A DNA stretch of 64,000 nucleotides from Gp6-AA40 sp032156805. GTDB lineage: Bacteria; Acidobacteriota; Vicinamibacteria; Vicinamibacterales; UBA2999. The notes beneath the pieces were generated by a model, which saw only the letters and a list, made by a program, of their open reading frames with translations, had not been told where the DNA came from and searched no databases. The stretch lies in the NCBI GenBank assembly GCA_032156805.1, contig JALDXQ010000001.1, positions 1 to 64,000 of the forward strand, in the 5' to 3' direction. Shown piece after piece: positions 8,229 through 18,867 of this stretch. The position numbers were made by a program, and so were the translations under genes. Within the stretch, counting starts at the first letter, position 1. Every line of letters begins with the position of its first letter.

Positions 8229-9077
8229 ATGGCTCGCATGCGAGTGTTCATCGTCCTGGCCCTGGCCGTCGCGGCCGGAGGCACTTTCGCGTTCGGCACG
8301 TACCGCTACATGCAGAACGTGCCCGCTCGCACCGTCGAGGTGCCGACGAGCAAGGTCGTCGTGGCTGCCGGAGATCTGCAGCTTGGCGCCGAGCTGAAGG
8401 CCGGCGACCTCAAGACGATTCAGTGGCCAGCCGGCGCCGCGCCGGAGGGCTCGTTTGCGAACCCCGAGGAGCTCGTGGGTCGCGGCCTGATCATGCCGGT
8501 CGTCATGAATGAGCCATTTCTTCCGAGCAAGCTCGCGCCGAAGGAAGCTGGCGCCGGGCTGCCGCCGGTCATTGCGCCGGGGCATCGTGCGCTGTCGGTG
8601 CGCGTCAACGACGTTGTCGGCGTCGCCGGCTACGTGCTGCCGGGCACGCGAGTGGACGTGGTGGCGACCGTCAACCCCACGCAGAACGCGACCGACGTGA
8701 CATCGAAGGTGATTCTCACGAACGTGCTCGTGCTTGCTGCCGGCACGAAGATCGAGCGCGACGGCGAAGGCAATAAGCCGATTCAGGTGAGCGTCGTCAC
8801 GCTCCTCGTCAATCCCGAAGAGTCCGAGCGCCTGACGCTCGCGAGCACCGAAGGCAAGATTCAGCTGGCGCTTCGCAACCCGATGGACCAGACCGCGCCG
8901 AATACCCCGGGCATTCGTCCCGCCGGGTTGATGGGCTCGGGAGTCTCAGCGCCCGTCCGCCGCGTGGCGGTCAACAACAGCGCGCCGCGACCGGTAGAAG
9001 TCAGACCTGCGCCGCTTCCGACGGTTGAGATCATCCGTGGCGACAAGCGGGCACAGGAAGCTGTGACCCAGGAGTAG
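8229..9077 (+). CDS. cpaB: Flp pilus assembly protein CpaB/RcpC
   Basis: The 282-residue protein has one N-terminal membrane span (about 5-25) and then an SAF domain (about 40-105, 'VVAAGDLQLGAELKAGDLKT'). The conserved RcpC/CpaB block follows (about 110-220, with 'RALSVRVNDVVGVAGYVLPG' and 'VSVVTLLVNPEESERLTLA'). The family is a periplasmic component that stabilises or gates the secretin and may bind peptidoglycan through the SAF/beta-clip domain. An AGGGAG ribosome site precedes ATG 8229. Five bases separate it from the secretin gene. Length and motifs are standard. Confidence 0.92.
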   Translation: MARMRVFIVLALAVAAGGTFAFGTYRYMQNVPARTVEVPTSKVVVAAGDLQLGAELKAGDLKTIQWPAGAAPEGSFANPEELVGRGLIMPVVMNEPFLPSKLAPKEAGAGLPPVIAPGHRALSVRVNDVVGVAGYVLPGTRVDVVATVNPTQNATDVTSKVILTNVLVLAAGTKIERDGEGNKPIQVSVVTLLVNPEESERLTLASTEGKIQLALRNPMDQTAPNTPGIRPAGLMGSGVSAPVRRVAVNNSAPRPVEVRPAPLPTVEIIRGDKRAQEAVTQE

Positions 9078-9081
9078 TGAG

Positions 9082-11310
9082 ATGCGAATGACACGGCAGA
9101 CAGCTCGGATCGCCGCGTGCGGCGTCCACATGTTCATCATCGGGGTGTTTGGCGCCCATCCGGCCATGGCGCAGGCCCAGCCTGGGCTGCGGGTCGGATC
9201 GAATGCGACGCCCCCGTCGCTGTCGTCCGGGACGGCGCCAGGTGTCGAGGGTGGCGATGCGCGACCCGTCGAACTGATGGTTGGCCGCTCGACGCTCGTC
9301 GACATCGGCTCGCCGATTGCGCGCGTGTCGCTGACGAGCGCCGACATCGCCGACGCGCTGGTCACTGGCCAGAGCCAGTTGCTGGTGCACGGCAAGACTC
9401 CTGGATCGATCTCGATGTTCGTCTGGGATCGCGCCGGTGCCGTCAAGCGTTACGAGATCGCCGTGCTGCGCGACCTCGCCCGTCTCAACGACCAGATGAG
9501 GGATCTGTTTCCTGGCGAACAGGTTCGCGCGCACAGCAACGGCAAGGCCGTCGTGCTGTCGGGCTCGGTGTCGAGCAAGGACGTGGCAGAGAAAGTGGCG
9601 GCGGTGGCTGCCGGCTACGTCGACAAACCGGCAGACGTCACCTCCCTGCTCCAGGTGCAGGCGGGTCCGCGCAGCAATCAGGTGCTGCTGCGCGTCCGGT
9701 TCGCCGAAGTCAGCCGCTCCGCGATGTCCGAGTTCGGCATGTCGATCTTCACCAGCCCGACCGGCATCAACAACAACATCGGTCGCGTGACGACGCAGCA
9801 GTTCCCGGCTCCGGGTTATACCGACCTGGCGTGGACCAAGGCGGACTCGAGCTTTGGCGGTGACGTGACCAGTGCCGAAGGCAAGCTGGCCTTCAGCGAC
9901 TTCCTCAACGTGTTCCTGCTGAATCAGAAGTACGACCTTGGCGTCCTGATCAAGGCGTTGCAGAACCGCGGTCTCTTTCAGAGCCTGGCCGAGCCGAACC
10001 TCGTGGCCGAGAGCGGCAAGGAAGCCAGCTTCCTCGCTGGCGGCGAGTTCCCGGTTCCGGTTGCGCAGGGCTCGGGTGCCAACATCGGCGTGTCGGTCCA
10101 GTTCAAGGAGTTCGGCATCCGTCTCAACTTCACGCCCACCGTCAACGGTGACCGTGTGCACCTGAAGGTTCGACCGGAAGTCAGCACGCTCGACTACGGC
10201 AACGCCGTGCTCCTGAGCGGCTTCCGCATTCCATCCCTTCAGACCCGGCGGGCCGAAACGTCGGTGGAGCTGGTGAACGGTCAGACGTTCGCGATCGCTG
10301 GGCTGATGAACAACCAGATGCAGCAGACGATGCAGAAGGTTCCGGGCCTCGGCGACATTCCGGTGCTTGGGTATCTCTTCCGCAGCAAGGCATCGCAGCG
10401 CGATCAGACCGAGCTCGTCGTGATGATCACGCCGGAGATTCTCCCGTCGAATTCGCCTGGTGTGACGCCGTCGCTTCCGCAGTACCCGGACACGTTCCTG
10501 CCGCCGTTGTCCGACTTGAAGAACACGCGTCCCGCGCCGGCACCGGCATTCACCGGCCCGCGCGCACAGGCGGCGTCCCCGGCCGGTACGCCGGTCGCTG
10601 ACAACCGCACGGAAATCGAGAAGGCGCAGGATCGTGCGCTTGCGGCGATGGACCAGCAGCAGAACCAGCAGCCCGTCGTTGCGGCAGCCGTTGCTTCTGA
10701 CGTTGCACCGTCGACGGCTGTCGTCGCGCCGCAAGTGGCCGCACCTCAGGCCGTCGCACCGCAGGCAGCTGCACCGCAACCTGTGCCGCAACCCGTCGCA
10801 ATGGCTGCAGCGCCGCAATCTGCAGCCGCATCGAGTGAAGCGACAAAGCAGGCCTCAGCCGACGTCGTGGAGCTGACCAAGGAACAGCGTGAGCTGATGA
10901 AGGCCGCACGTAAGCAGGCTGAACTCGACGCGAAGGTTGCCGAGAAGGCCAGGAAGGAAGAAGAGAAGCGCGCGGCCAAGGCCCAGGCTGAAGCCGACAA
11001 GCTTGCGCGTGAGCAGGCGAAGCGCGATGCCGAGGCTGCCAAGAAGCAGGCGAAGGCGGATGCCGAAGCGGCCAAGAAGCAGGCGAAGCTGGACGCCGAG
11101 AGCGCGCGGCGTCAGTCCGATGCGTCGAAGAACCGGTCGTCCAGCACCACGGCGAGCGCCGAAGAGGCGCAGCGTGAGGCGGCACTCGAGGCCTATCGCG
11201 AAGCCGAACGTGCGAAGCAAGAGCAGCAGGCCGTCGACGCCGCAGCCGAAAAGCTGCGAACGGCGGAGGCCGAGTATCAGAGCGAGTTGGCCCGCCGCTC
11301 GCAGCGCTGA
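9082..11310 (+). CDS. cpaC: Tad/type II secretin (CpaC/RcpA) with long TolA-like C-terminal tail
   Basis: This 742-residue protein has a signal peptide ending near 'HPAMAQA'. An N-terminal pilus/secretin domain (about 50-150) and a BON-like segment follow, then the secretin domain (about 200-460) with the family signature 'VPGLGDIPVLGYLFRS'. CpaC forms the outer-membrane ring through which the Flp pilus leaves. Usual family length is about 450-550. Here about 285 extra residues follow: a Pro/Ala/Gln/Val linker (about 460-590), then a highly charged Ala/Lys/Glu-rich helix (about 594-742) like the TolA stalk. An AGGAG overlaps the preceding gene's end before ATG 9082. The tail's role is unknown; tethering to peptidoglycan or an inner-membrane partner is a guess. 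Confidence 0.92.
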   Translation: MRMTRQTARIAACGVHMFIIGVFGAHPAMAQAQPGLRVGSNATPPSLSSGTAPGVEGGDARPVELMVGRSTLVDIGSPIARVSLTSADIADALVTGQSQLLVHGKTPGSISMFVWDRAGAVKRYEIAVLRDLARLNDQMRDLFPGEQVRAHSNGKAVVLSGSVSSKDVAEKVAAVAAGYVDKPADVTSLLQVQAGPRSNQVLLRVRFAEVSRSAMSEFGMSIFTSPTGINNNIGRVTTQQFPAPGYTDLAWTKADSSFGGDVTSAEGKLAFSDFLNVFLLNQKYDLGVLIKALQNRGLFQSLAEPNLVAESGKEASFLAGGEFPVPVAQGSGANIGVSVQFKEFGIRLNFTPTVNGDRVHLKVRPEVSTLDYGNAVLLSGFRIPSLQTRRAETSVELVNGQTFAIAGLMNNQMQQTMQKVPGLGDIPVLGYLFRSKASQRDQTELVVMITPEILPSNSPGVTPSLPQYPDTFLPPLSDLKNTRPAPAPAFTGPRAQAASPAGTPVADNRTEIEKAQDRALAAMDQQQNQQPVVAAAVASDVAPSTAVVAPQVAAPQAVAPQAAAPQPVPQPVAMAAAPQSAAASSEATKQASADVVELTKEQRELMKAARKQAELDAKVAEKARKEEEKRAAKAQAEADKLAREQAKRDAEAAKKQAKADAEAAKKQAKLDAESARRQSDASKNRSSSTTASAEEAQREAALEAYREAERAKQEQQAVDAAAEKLRTAEAEYQSELARRSQR

Positions 11311-11335
11311 GTAGACGAACTCAACTGGTGAAGAA

Positions 11336-12508
11336 ATGGCTCGACTCACTGCCTCCCTCCATACCCTCGACGACTCATTTCGCACCGACGTTGCAGCCCT
11401 GTTGCGGACAACGGCGGTACAGGTCTCGCTCGGCGACGAGCGCACGGCGCGAGCCGGCGCTCCGCCAGACCTTGTTTTCGTAGACGGCCGCTTCGAGCTC
11501 GACGACTCGCTCCAGGCGGTCGAGCGGCTGCGTGCCGAACATCCCGTTGCCGTCATCTTCTTCATGGCGGCCGAGGCCAACCCGGATCTGATCCTGCACT
11601 CCATGCGCGCGGGCGCCAACGAGTTCTTCGCGTGGCCGCCCTCACGCAGTGCACTCGACGAGGCGCTGCAGCGTGCCGCGACCCGCCGGGCCGCAGCGCC
11701 GTCGGGGCGGCCCGACTCGAACACGATCGTCTTCTTCGGCGCCAAGGGTGGCGCGGGAACGACCACGCTCGCCGTGAACTTCGGCGTCGACGTGGCGCGT
11801 CTCAGGAAGCGGCCGACACTCATCGTCGACCTGAAGCAGGGTCTCGGTGAGGTGACGTTGTTCCTCGGCGTGCGCAGCCGCTACACGGTGATCGACGCGC
11901 TCGACAACCTGCATCGGCTCGACAACGAGTTCATGCGTGAGCTCGTGGTCAAGCACAAGTCGGGTCTCGAGATCCTGGCCGGCTCGGATCTGTTCGATCG
12001 GCCTGGTCCCAACGACAGCGCCGGGCTCGAAGAGTTGTTCCGCCTGCTCGGCCGCCAGTACGAATACATCATCGTCGACGCAGGCTCGCAGCTCAGCCCG
12101 TCGGCGGTTGCCGGCTTGTATACCGCCGATCAGATCTGCCTGATCGCGTCGCCCGACGTTCCGTCGGTGCGCAATGCGCAGCGCCTATTGGATCGGATCG
12201 GGCAGCTGGGAACGTCCGGGGAACGCGTGCGCCTGTTGCTCAATAGAGCGGCGGAGCCATTTCCGATTCCACCGGCTCAGATCGAAAAGGCGATCGGCCT
12301 GCCAATCTTCCAGACGTTCCTGAGCGACTACAAGACCGTTTCCACGGCGCTCAATTCAGGTGTGCCGATTGCGCTGGCCGGTAACAGCGAACTCGCGTCG
12401 CAGTTCGATCAGTTCGCGCGGCTCATCGTGGATCCATCAGCGTCAGACACCGCCGCGCCCGCCAAGCGTTCCTCGCTCGGCCTCCAGCGCCTGGCTTCGA
12501 TGTGGTAA
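11336..12508 (+). CDS. cpaE: CpaE/TadZ pilus-localisation ATPase (ParA/MinD family)
   Basis: The 390-residue protein pairs an N-terminal receiver-like domain (about 1-120, 'PDLVFVDGRFELDDS') with a MinD/ParA ATPase. The deviant Walker A motif 'GAKGGAGTTTLAVN' lies near residue 134-148 and 'YEYIIVDAGSQLSP' forms the Walker B region. TadZ/CpaE proteins position the Tad machine, usually at the pole. Unlike the pseudo-receiver on the other strand, the Asp in the 'VFVDG' strand is retained, although phosphorylation of the TadZ N-domain is generally not established. It sits between the secretin and CpaF genes, the canonical order. Confidence 0.9.
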   Translation: MARLTASLHTLDDSFRTDVAALLRTTAVQVSLGDERTARAGAPPDLVFVDGRFELDDSLQAVERLRAEHPVAVIFFMAAEANPDLILHSMRAGANEFFAWPPSRSALDEALQRAATRRAAAPSGRPDSNTIVFFGAKGGAGTTTLAVNFGVDVARLRKRPTLIVDLKQGLGEVTLFLGVRSRYTVIDALDNLHRLDNEFMRELVVKHKSGLEILAGSDLFDRPGPNDSAGLEELFRLLGRQYEYIIVDAGSQLSPSAVAGLYTADQICLIASPDVPSVRNAQRLLDRIGQLGTSGERVRLLLNRAAEPFPIPPAQIEKAIGLPIFQTFLSDYKTVSTALNSGVPIALAGNSELASQFDQFARLIVDPSASDTAAPAKRSSLGLQRLASMW

Positions 12509-13872
<1,364 letters not shown>

Positions 13873-13873
<1 letters not shown>

Positions 13874-14832
13874 TGTTAGCGGCTCTCCTCGTCTTCGTTG
13901 TCGTCACCGCGCTCGTGGCCGGCGCCGGCGTGCTCGCGCTGCGGCTGCCGGAGACGATGGCCAACCGCCGGATGGAGCGGCGGCTCAGCGAGTTGTCCCA
14001 GCGTGGTGACGAGGACGAGCCGCAGGCATCCTTCGTCCGCGAGCGCAAGGCCGGCCCGCTGCCGGCGCTCGACAAGGTCTTCAGTGGAAGCGAATCGTCG
14101 CTGGCGCGACTCATCGAGCAGTCCGGTGTGGTCGTGGCGCCGAGTACGATCATCCTGGCGAGCATGATGCTCGCGCTCGTGTTCGCAGTGGTGGCCCTGG
14201 CCGTCTTCAAGCAGCCCTTCGCGTGGCCGCTCGCCTCAGTGGCAGGGGCGATGATTCCGTGGGGATGGCTGCGGCATCGCCGCTCGTCGCGCATGAAGCG
14301 CTTCGAGGAGCAGTTCCCGGAGGCGCTCGATCTCCTCTCGAGAGCGATTCGCGCCGGGCATGCCTTCCAGACCGCCATGGGGATGTGCGCCGACGAGTTG
14401 CCCGCGCCCGTCGGTGTCGAGTTCAGGAAGAGTTTCGACCAGCAGAACTTCGGCCTTCCCCTGAAGGACACGCTCAACGAGCTCGCCGAGCGCGTGCCGA
14501 TCCTCGACGTCAAGTTCTTCGTGACGGCGGTGTTGATTCAGCGCGAGACCGGCGGCAACCTCGCCGAGATTCTCGACAACCTCGCCCACGTCGTGCGCGA
14601 GCGCTTCAAGATTCTGCGGCAGGTGCGCGTGCATACCGCGCACGGGCGCTTCACCGGCTATGTCCTGCTCGCGCTGCCGGCGGCGTTGGGGGTCGCGCTG
14701 GCGTGGATCAACCCCGAGCATATGGACTTGCTGTTCAAGGAACGAATGGGCCAGATGATGATCATGGGCGCCATCGTCATGCAGACGATCGGCTACTTCT
14801 GGATCCGCAAGGTCATCAAGATCGAGGTATAG
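13873..14832 (+). CDS. tadB: Inner-membrane platform protein TadB
   Basis: The 319-residue T2SSF-family protein starts at GTG 13873, which overlaps the cpaF TAG stop and has GGAGGTG six bases upstream. That makes it a better start than more distal in-frame codons. It has a hydrophobic N-terminus, two spans around residues 95-135, the T2SSF cytoplasmic domain with 'FPEALDLLSRAIRAGHAFQT' and 'RETGGNLAEILDNLA', and C-terminal spans. TadB and TadC form the membrane platform that couples CpaF to pilin addition. It lies 3 bp before tadC. Confidence 0.93.
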
Positions 14833-14835
14833 GCT

Positions 14836-15735
14836 GTGACGCTGCTGCTTCCGCTGCTCGGATTCCTGTTCGTCTCGCTGCTGGTCGCGGGCGCGGCGAT
14901 GTTTCTGTCACCCAGCGGCAGCATGGTGATTCAGCGTCGCCTTGGTGAAATCCGCGGCATGCCGGTCGACACGCCGGTCTACGCCGAGACCGCCGTCAAG
15001 ACGCTCAAGCAGCTGGCCAAGTACGCGCCGCAGTCGCCCTCGGAGCTGGGCAAGCTGCAGAAGCGACTGGTGGCGGCTGGCTATCGAAACAAAGAGGCGC
15101 GAACGATCTTCATCGGCATCCGCCTCGCCTTCGCGCTGCTGACCTTTTTCATCGCGTCGTCACCACTCGTCGGCAGACCGAACCTGTTCCTGGCGCTCGG
15201 TGTGGCAGCGCTCGGCTACCTGCTCCCGAGCATGGTGCTCGGCCGGCTGGCGAAGAAGCGGCAGCATCGCATTCGTCTGTCGCTGGCCGACGTGCTCGAC
15301 TTGCTGGTCGTCAGCGTGGAAGCCGGCCTTGGCCTCGACCAGGCGCTCCAGCGCGTGGGCGAAGAACTGGCCACCACCCATAAGGACCTCTCCGAGGAGC
15401 TGCGCCTGGTCAACCTGGAGATGCGGGCGGGCAAGGCGCGCTCCGAGGCGCTGCGTAATCTGGCCGACCGCACCGGCGTCGACGACCTGTCGTCGCTGGC
15501 CGCGATGCTGATTCAGACGGACAAGTTTGGCACCAGCGTCGCGCAGTCGCTGCGCGTGCATTCCGACACACTTCGCACCAAGCGCCGGCAGCGTGCCGAG
15601 GAAGCTGCCGCCAAGACCGGCGTGAAGATGGTCTTCCCGCTCGTGTTCTGCATCTTCCCGGCGATCTGGGTCGTAACGATCGGACCCGCGGCGATCCGGT
15701 TCGTGCAGGTCCTCTTCCCGATGGCGCAGAAATGA
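14836..15735 (+). CDS. tadC: Inner-membrane platform protein TadC
   Basis: This 299-residue protein has an N-terminal span, a pair of spans near residues 95-130, the T2SSF domain ('VLDLLVVSVEAGLGLDQALQ' and 'LAAMLIQTDKFGTSVAQSLR') and a C-terminal span. It starts at GTG 14836, 3 bp after tadB. It pairs with TadB as the pilus platform. Its stop overlaps the start of the following AAA+ ATPase gene (ATGA), so the ATPase is part of the same transcript. Confidence 0.93.
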   Translation: MTLLLPLLGFLFVSLLVAGAAMFLSPSGSMVIQRRLGEIRGMPVDTPVYAETAVKTLKQLAKYAPQSPSELGKLQKRLVAAGYRNKEARTIFIGIRLAFALLTFFIASSPLVGRPNLFLALGVAALGYLLPSMVLGRLAKKRQHRIRLSLADVLDLLVVSVEAGLGLDQALQRVGEELATTHKDLSEELRLVNLEMRAGKARSEALRNLADRTGVDDLSSLAAMLIQTDKFGTSVAQSLRVHSDTLRTKRRQRAEEAAAKTGVKMVFPLVFCIFPAIWVVTIGPAAIRFVQVLFPMAQK

Positions 15736-17102
15736 CAACGGCAACAACCACCGCCACTCTCGACGAGATCCGAACGACGGCACCGCAGGTGCCGATGACG
15801 CTGGAGCAGACGGGGTTGACGACCGACATGGTCGAGCAGCTGATCGTCAAGACGCTGTACGGTGGCGAACTGACCGGTTTGATGCTGGCGGACCGTCTTC
15901 GTCTTCCGTTCACGATCATCGAACCGATCATCGAACGCATCCGCATCGAGCGCCTGATCGAAGTGCGCGGCGGGACGTCGACCGCCAGCTACCGGTACAT
16001 ACCAACCGACCTCGGGCGCGATCGCGCGCAGCAGTACTTCGCGATCAACCAGTACACGGGTGCGGCGCCCGTGCCGCTTGCCACCTACGTCGCGCAGATG
16101 CGCGCCCTGGCCGCGTCACGCGGATACATCGATCGCGAGCGCCTCCGAAGGGGCTTCGCGCATCTCATCGTTCCTGAAGCCGTGCTCGACCAGCTCGGAC
16201 CGGCCGCGAACGCGAACAAGGCCATCTTCTTGTACGGACCTCCGGGCAATGGCAAGACGGTGCTCGCCGAAGGGCTCTCACGAACCCTTGGCGGCGACAT
16301 GTACATGCCGTACGCGATCGAGATCGAGGGTCACATCATCACGATGTACGACCCGATCAGCCACGAGGCGCTCGACGCCGATGTGGCGGATTCATCTAGC
16401 ATCATCGCGGCCGCGCCACGAGATCGTCGCTGGGTTCGTATCCGGCGTCCCGTCGTCATTGTCGGCGGCGAGTTGACGCTCGACATGCTCGACCTGACCT
16501 TTAATCCGCTGGCGAAGTTCTACGACGCGCCGCTGCAGCTCAAGGCCAACGGCGGGATCTTCCTGGTGGACGACTTCGGCCGGCAGCGCATGAGACCCGA
16601 GGATCTACTGAACCGGTGGATCGTTCCGCTCGAAAGCCGGGTCGACTATTTGACGCTGCACACCGGGAAGAAATTCCAGGTGCCATTCGACGTGCTCACG
16701 GTCTTTGCCACGAACCTCGATCCAGCATCACTGGCTGATGAAGCGTTCCTGCGCCGGATTCCCTACAAGATTGCGATTCAGGATCCCAACATCGAAGACT
16801 TCACCCGCATCCTCGAGATGAACTGCCGACGCCGCGATCTCCGATTCCACCCGGTGATGGCCGCGTACCTGCAACGCCGGCACTACCTGCCGACGGGCCG
16901 TCCGTTCCGGGCCTGCCACCCGCGCGATCTGCTCGATCAAGTCACGGCACTCTGTCGTTATCGCGGCATTGAACCGGTCCTGAGCCGCGAGATGCTCGAC
17001 GCCGCGTGTGAAGCGTATTTCCTGGACGACAAGGTCTCCCATCCGGGGCCCGCACCGGCGCGTTCGCGACGCAAGCGCGGGGTGCCGGCCGAGGTGCGCT
17101 AA
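15732..17102 (+). CDS. AAA+ ATPase with N-terminal winged-helix-like domain, in the Tad operon
   Basis: The 456-residue protein is translationally coupled to tadC. Residues about 20-100 look like a winged helix ('LTGLMLADRLRLPFTIIEPI' then 'YRYIPTDLGRDRAQQYF'). The AAA+ core follows, with Walker A 'LYGPPGNGKTVLAEG' near 167-181 and Walker B 'GGIFLVDDFGRQRM' near 274-287. It also has a sensor-like 'TVFATNLDP' and an Arg-rich 'EAFLRRIPYKI' arginine-finger region. A basic C-terminal tail ends it. It is not one of the standard Tad components. A chaperone, remodelling or regulatory role in the pilus system is inferred from the operon. Confidence 0.8.
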   Translation: MTTATTTATLDEIRTTAPQVPMTLEQTGLTTDMVEQLIVKTLYGGELTGLMLADRLRLPFTIIEPIIERIRIERLIEVRGGTSTASYRYIPTDLGRDRAQQYFAINQYTGAAPVPLATYVAQMRALAASRGYIDRERLRRGFAHLIVPEAVLDQLGPAANANKAIFLYGPPGNGKTVLAEGLSRTLGGDMYMPYAIEIEGHIITMYDPISHEALDADVADSSSIIAAAPRDRRWVRIRRPVVIVGGELTLDMLDLTFNPLAKFYDAPLQLKANGGIFLVDDFGRQRMRPEDLLNRWIVPLESRVDYLTLHTGKKFQVPFDVLTVFATNLDPASLADEAFLRRIPYKIAIQDPNIEDFTRILEMNCRRRDLRFHPVMAAYLQRRHYLPTGRPFRACHPRDLLDQVTALCRYRGIEPVLSREMLDAACEAYFLDDKVSHPGPAPARSRRKRGVPAEVR

Positions 17103-17512
17103 TGACGACCCCGGGCATGGCGCTGGTCAACGGGCGCACGGATTTAGCGCTCGCCGATCGCATCGAGCTGGCAGTCACCCGGCGGGATCGCCGCAAGGGA
17201 CTACTCGGACGCGACGTCTTCGAGTCCTCGAGCGCGCTGATCATTGCGCCGTGCTTTTCCATCCACACGATGTTCATGCGCTTCGACATCGACGCGGTGT
17301 TCGTCGATGACGATGGGCGCGCGGTGAAGGTCGTGCAGGGATTGGGCCCATGGCGAATCGCCGTCCAGCCGTTCGCGCAGGCGGTCGTCGAATTGCCCGC
17401 GGGCAGCCTGAAGGACCGTCCGGTGGATGTCGGCGATCGGCTGTACCTCCTGGATGGTGAGGGTCAGCGAGTAGCGCTGTCGGCGGCCGACTTGCGAGGT
17501 CGACTGTGCTGA
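17102..17512 (+). CDS. DUF192 family protein in the Tad operon
   Basis: This 136-residue protein matches the compact DUF192 beta-barrel fold. It has 'RRKGLLGRDVFESSSALIIA', 'FSIHTMFMRFDIDAVFVDD' and 'AVVELPAGSLKDRPVDVGD', the three conserved blocks of the family. There is no signal peptide, whereas many DUF192 proteins are exported. Start and stop overlap its neighbours (TAATG with the ATPase gene, 7 bp with the SPOR gene), so it is co-translated with the pilus operon. Its biochemical role is unknown. Confidence 0.85.
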   Translation: MTTPGMALVNGRTDLALADRIELAVTRRDRRKGLLGRDVFESSSALIIAPCFSIHTMFMRFDIDAVFVDDDGRAVKVVQGLGPWRIAVQPFAQAVVELPAGSLKDRPVDVGDRLYLLDGEGQRVALSAADLRGRLC

Positions 17513-18867
17513 CGCCGCGCGTCCAGAAGCCTGAGGTCTCTTCGCAGCAGTACGCCGTCGTAATGGTGAACGAAGAGCAGCTCAACCAGTTGATCCGGCG
17601 CCCGGGTATGCGGCAGGTCAACTCGCGGTTCGGCTCGAACGACGTGTACAACCGCTACGAGCGGTTGAAGCGGCGCACGACGGCCGCGGTGGTTGTGCTT
17701 CTTCTGCTGGTCGCCGGTGGGCTGGCCTGGGTGTTCGTACCGCAGCCGGCGATGGCCTCGATGTTCGCCTGGTCCAGGACTTCGGCAGTTCCGACGATCG
17801 ACACCGGCGCCAGTTTCAGCGTCACGGTCGCGTCGGTCGACAGCTCGGATGGCGCCAACGGCGCCGCCACGCGCGTGCGCAGTCTCGGGCTGCCCGCATT
17901 CACGCGCCGCTCGCCAGGCAAATATCAGATGTATCAGGCGATGGTCGGTCCCTTCGCGTCGCTCGATGAAGCGGAGCTGGCGCAGCGCCGCCTCAGTGCG
18001 CTGGGATACCGCGGCGCCAGGCTGTTCGTCGATGAATCTCTGCGTGGCGTCCCGCGCAGCGAGCGCCCGGAGGAAGCATCAGCAACCGACCCTGGGCTCC
18101 TGCTCCTTGGTGCGCCCGACCGTGTCTCTCTCGTGCTCGAGCTGCAGACGGAACCGCGTCAGGTCAATTCCTCGCGGCCGGACGCGGCGACGCTTCTGAT
18201 CGATGCGGGACCGATGGCCACGGCCGCGAACCCGCAGCAGTGGAGCGCACCCGATGGCGTTCACCTTCTTCACACCGTGTCGATTGAAACGCTCGCTGCA
18301 CAGGGAGGGCTGAACTACCTGCGCGCACGCGTGGCGTTGCCGGAGTTCGCGAAGGCCAACGTTCGCACGGAGGGCCGTCGCGTCTATGTCGACTTGACGT
18401 GGCCGCTCGATGGTGAAGACGCGCGCGCACCGAGGCGCCCGAAACCAACGGTCGTTCAGGAAGGCGAACAGTCCGCAAGCGAGTACCGTGAACCGCTGAG
18501 CGCCAGCACCGATCGCGCTCCCGCTCCCGTCGCACGAGGACAAGAAGGGCGCTACTTCGAGGCGATCAAGCCGATCCACCAGCGCATCACCGAAATCCGT
18601 CCGTTCCTGCTCTCGGCCGTCCAGTCCGGATCATCCGATGTCCACGCGGCCCTCGATCAGACGTTGGCTACGATCGAGGCGTCACTCGTGCCGATGAGTG
18701 TGCCGGCGGCGGAAGTGGGACAGCACCAGCTGCTGATATCGGCCTTGCGTATGGCGAGGAATGGATTGGCGCCGGGATTCCCGGGAGATCGTGTCGCGCA
18801 GGCTCAGAAGGCGATCACGATGTTCGAGGGCGCGATGGCTGCGCCTGTCATTTCAGTGGCGCCGTAA
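17506..18867 (+). CDS. Membrane-anchored SPOR-domain protein, last gene of the right Tad operon
   Basis: The 453-residue protein starts at GTG 17506. A cytoplasmic N-terminus (about 1-60) precedes one membrane span (about 61-80), followed by a periplasmic part. Residues about 100-180 resemble a SPOR domain ('FSVTVASVDSSDG' and 'YQAMVGPFASLDEAELAQRR'), which in known families binds denuded peptidoglycan. A beta-rich segment (about 205-305) resembles an AMIN-like or secretin-accessory fold, but I am unsure. A C-terminal helical region completes it. A cell-wall anchor for the pilus is inference. Its 3' end overlaps the convergent transporter gene by 20 bp. Confidence 0.7.
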   Translation: MLTPRVQKPEVSSQQYAVVMVNEEQLNQLIRRPGMRQVNSRFGSNDVYNRYERLKRRTTAAVVVLLLLVAGGLAWVFVPQPAMASMFAWSRTSAVPTIDTGASFSVTVASVDSSDGANGAATRVRSLGLPAFTRRSPGKYQMYQAMVGPFASLDEAELAQRRLSALGYRGARLFVDESLRGVPRSERPEEASATDPGLLLLGAPDRVSLVLELQTEPRQVNSSRPDAATLLIDAGPMATAANPQQWSAPDGVHLLHTVSIETLAAQGGLNYLRARVALPEFAKANVRTEGRRVYVDLTWPLDGEDARAPRRPKPTVVQEGEQSASEYREPLSASTDRAPAPVARGQEGRYFEAIKPIHQRITEIRPFLLSAVQSGSSDVHAALDQTLATIEASLVPMSVPAAEVGQHQLLISALRMARNGLAPGFPGDRVAQAQKAITMFEGAMAAPVISVAP

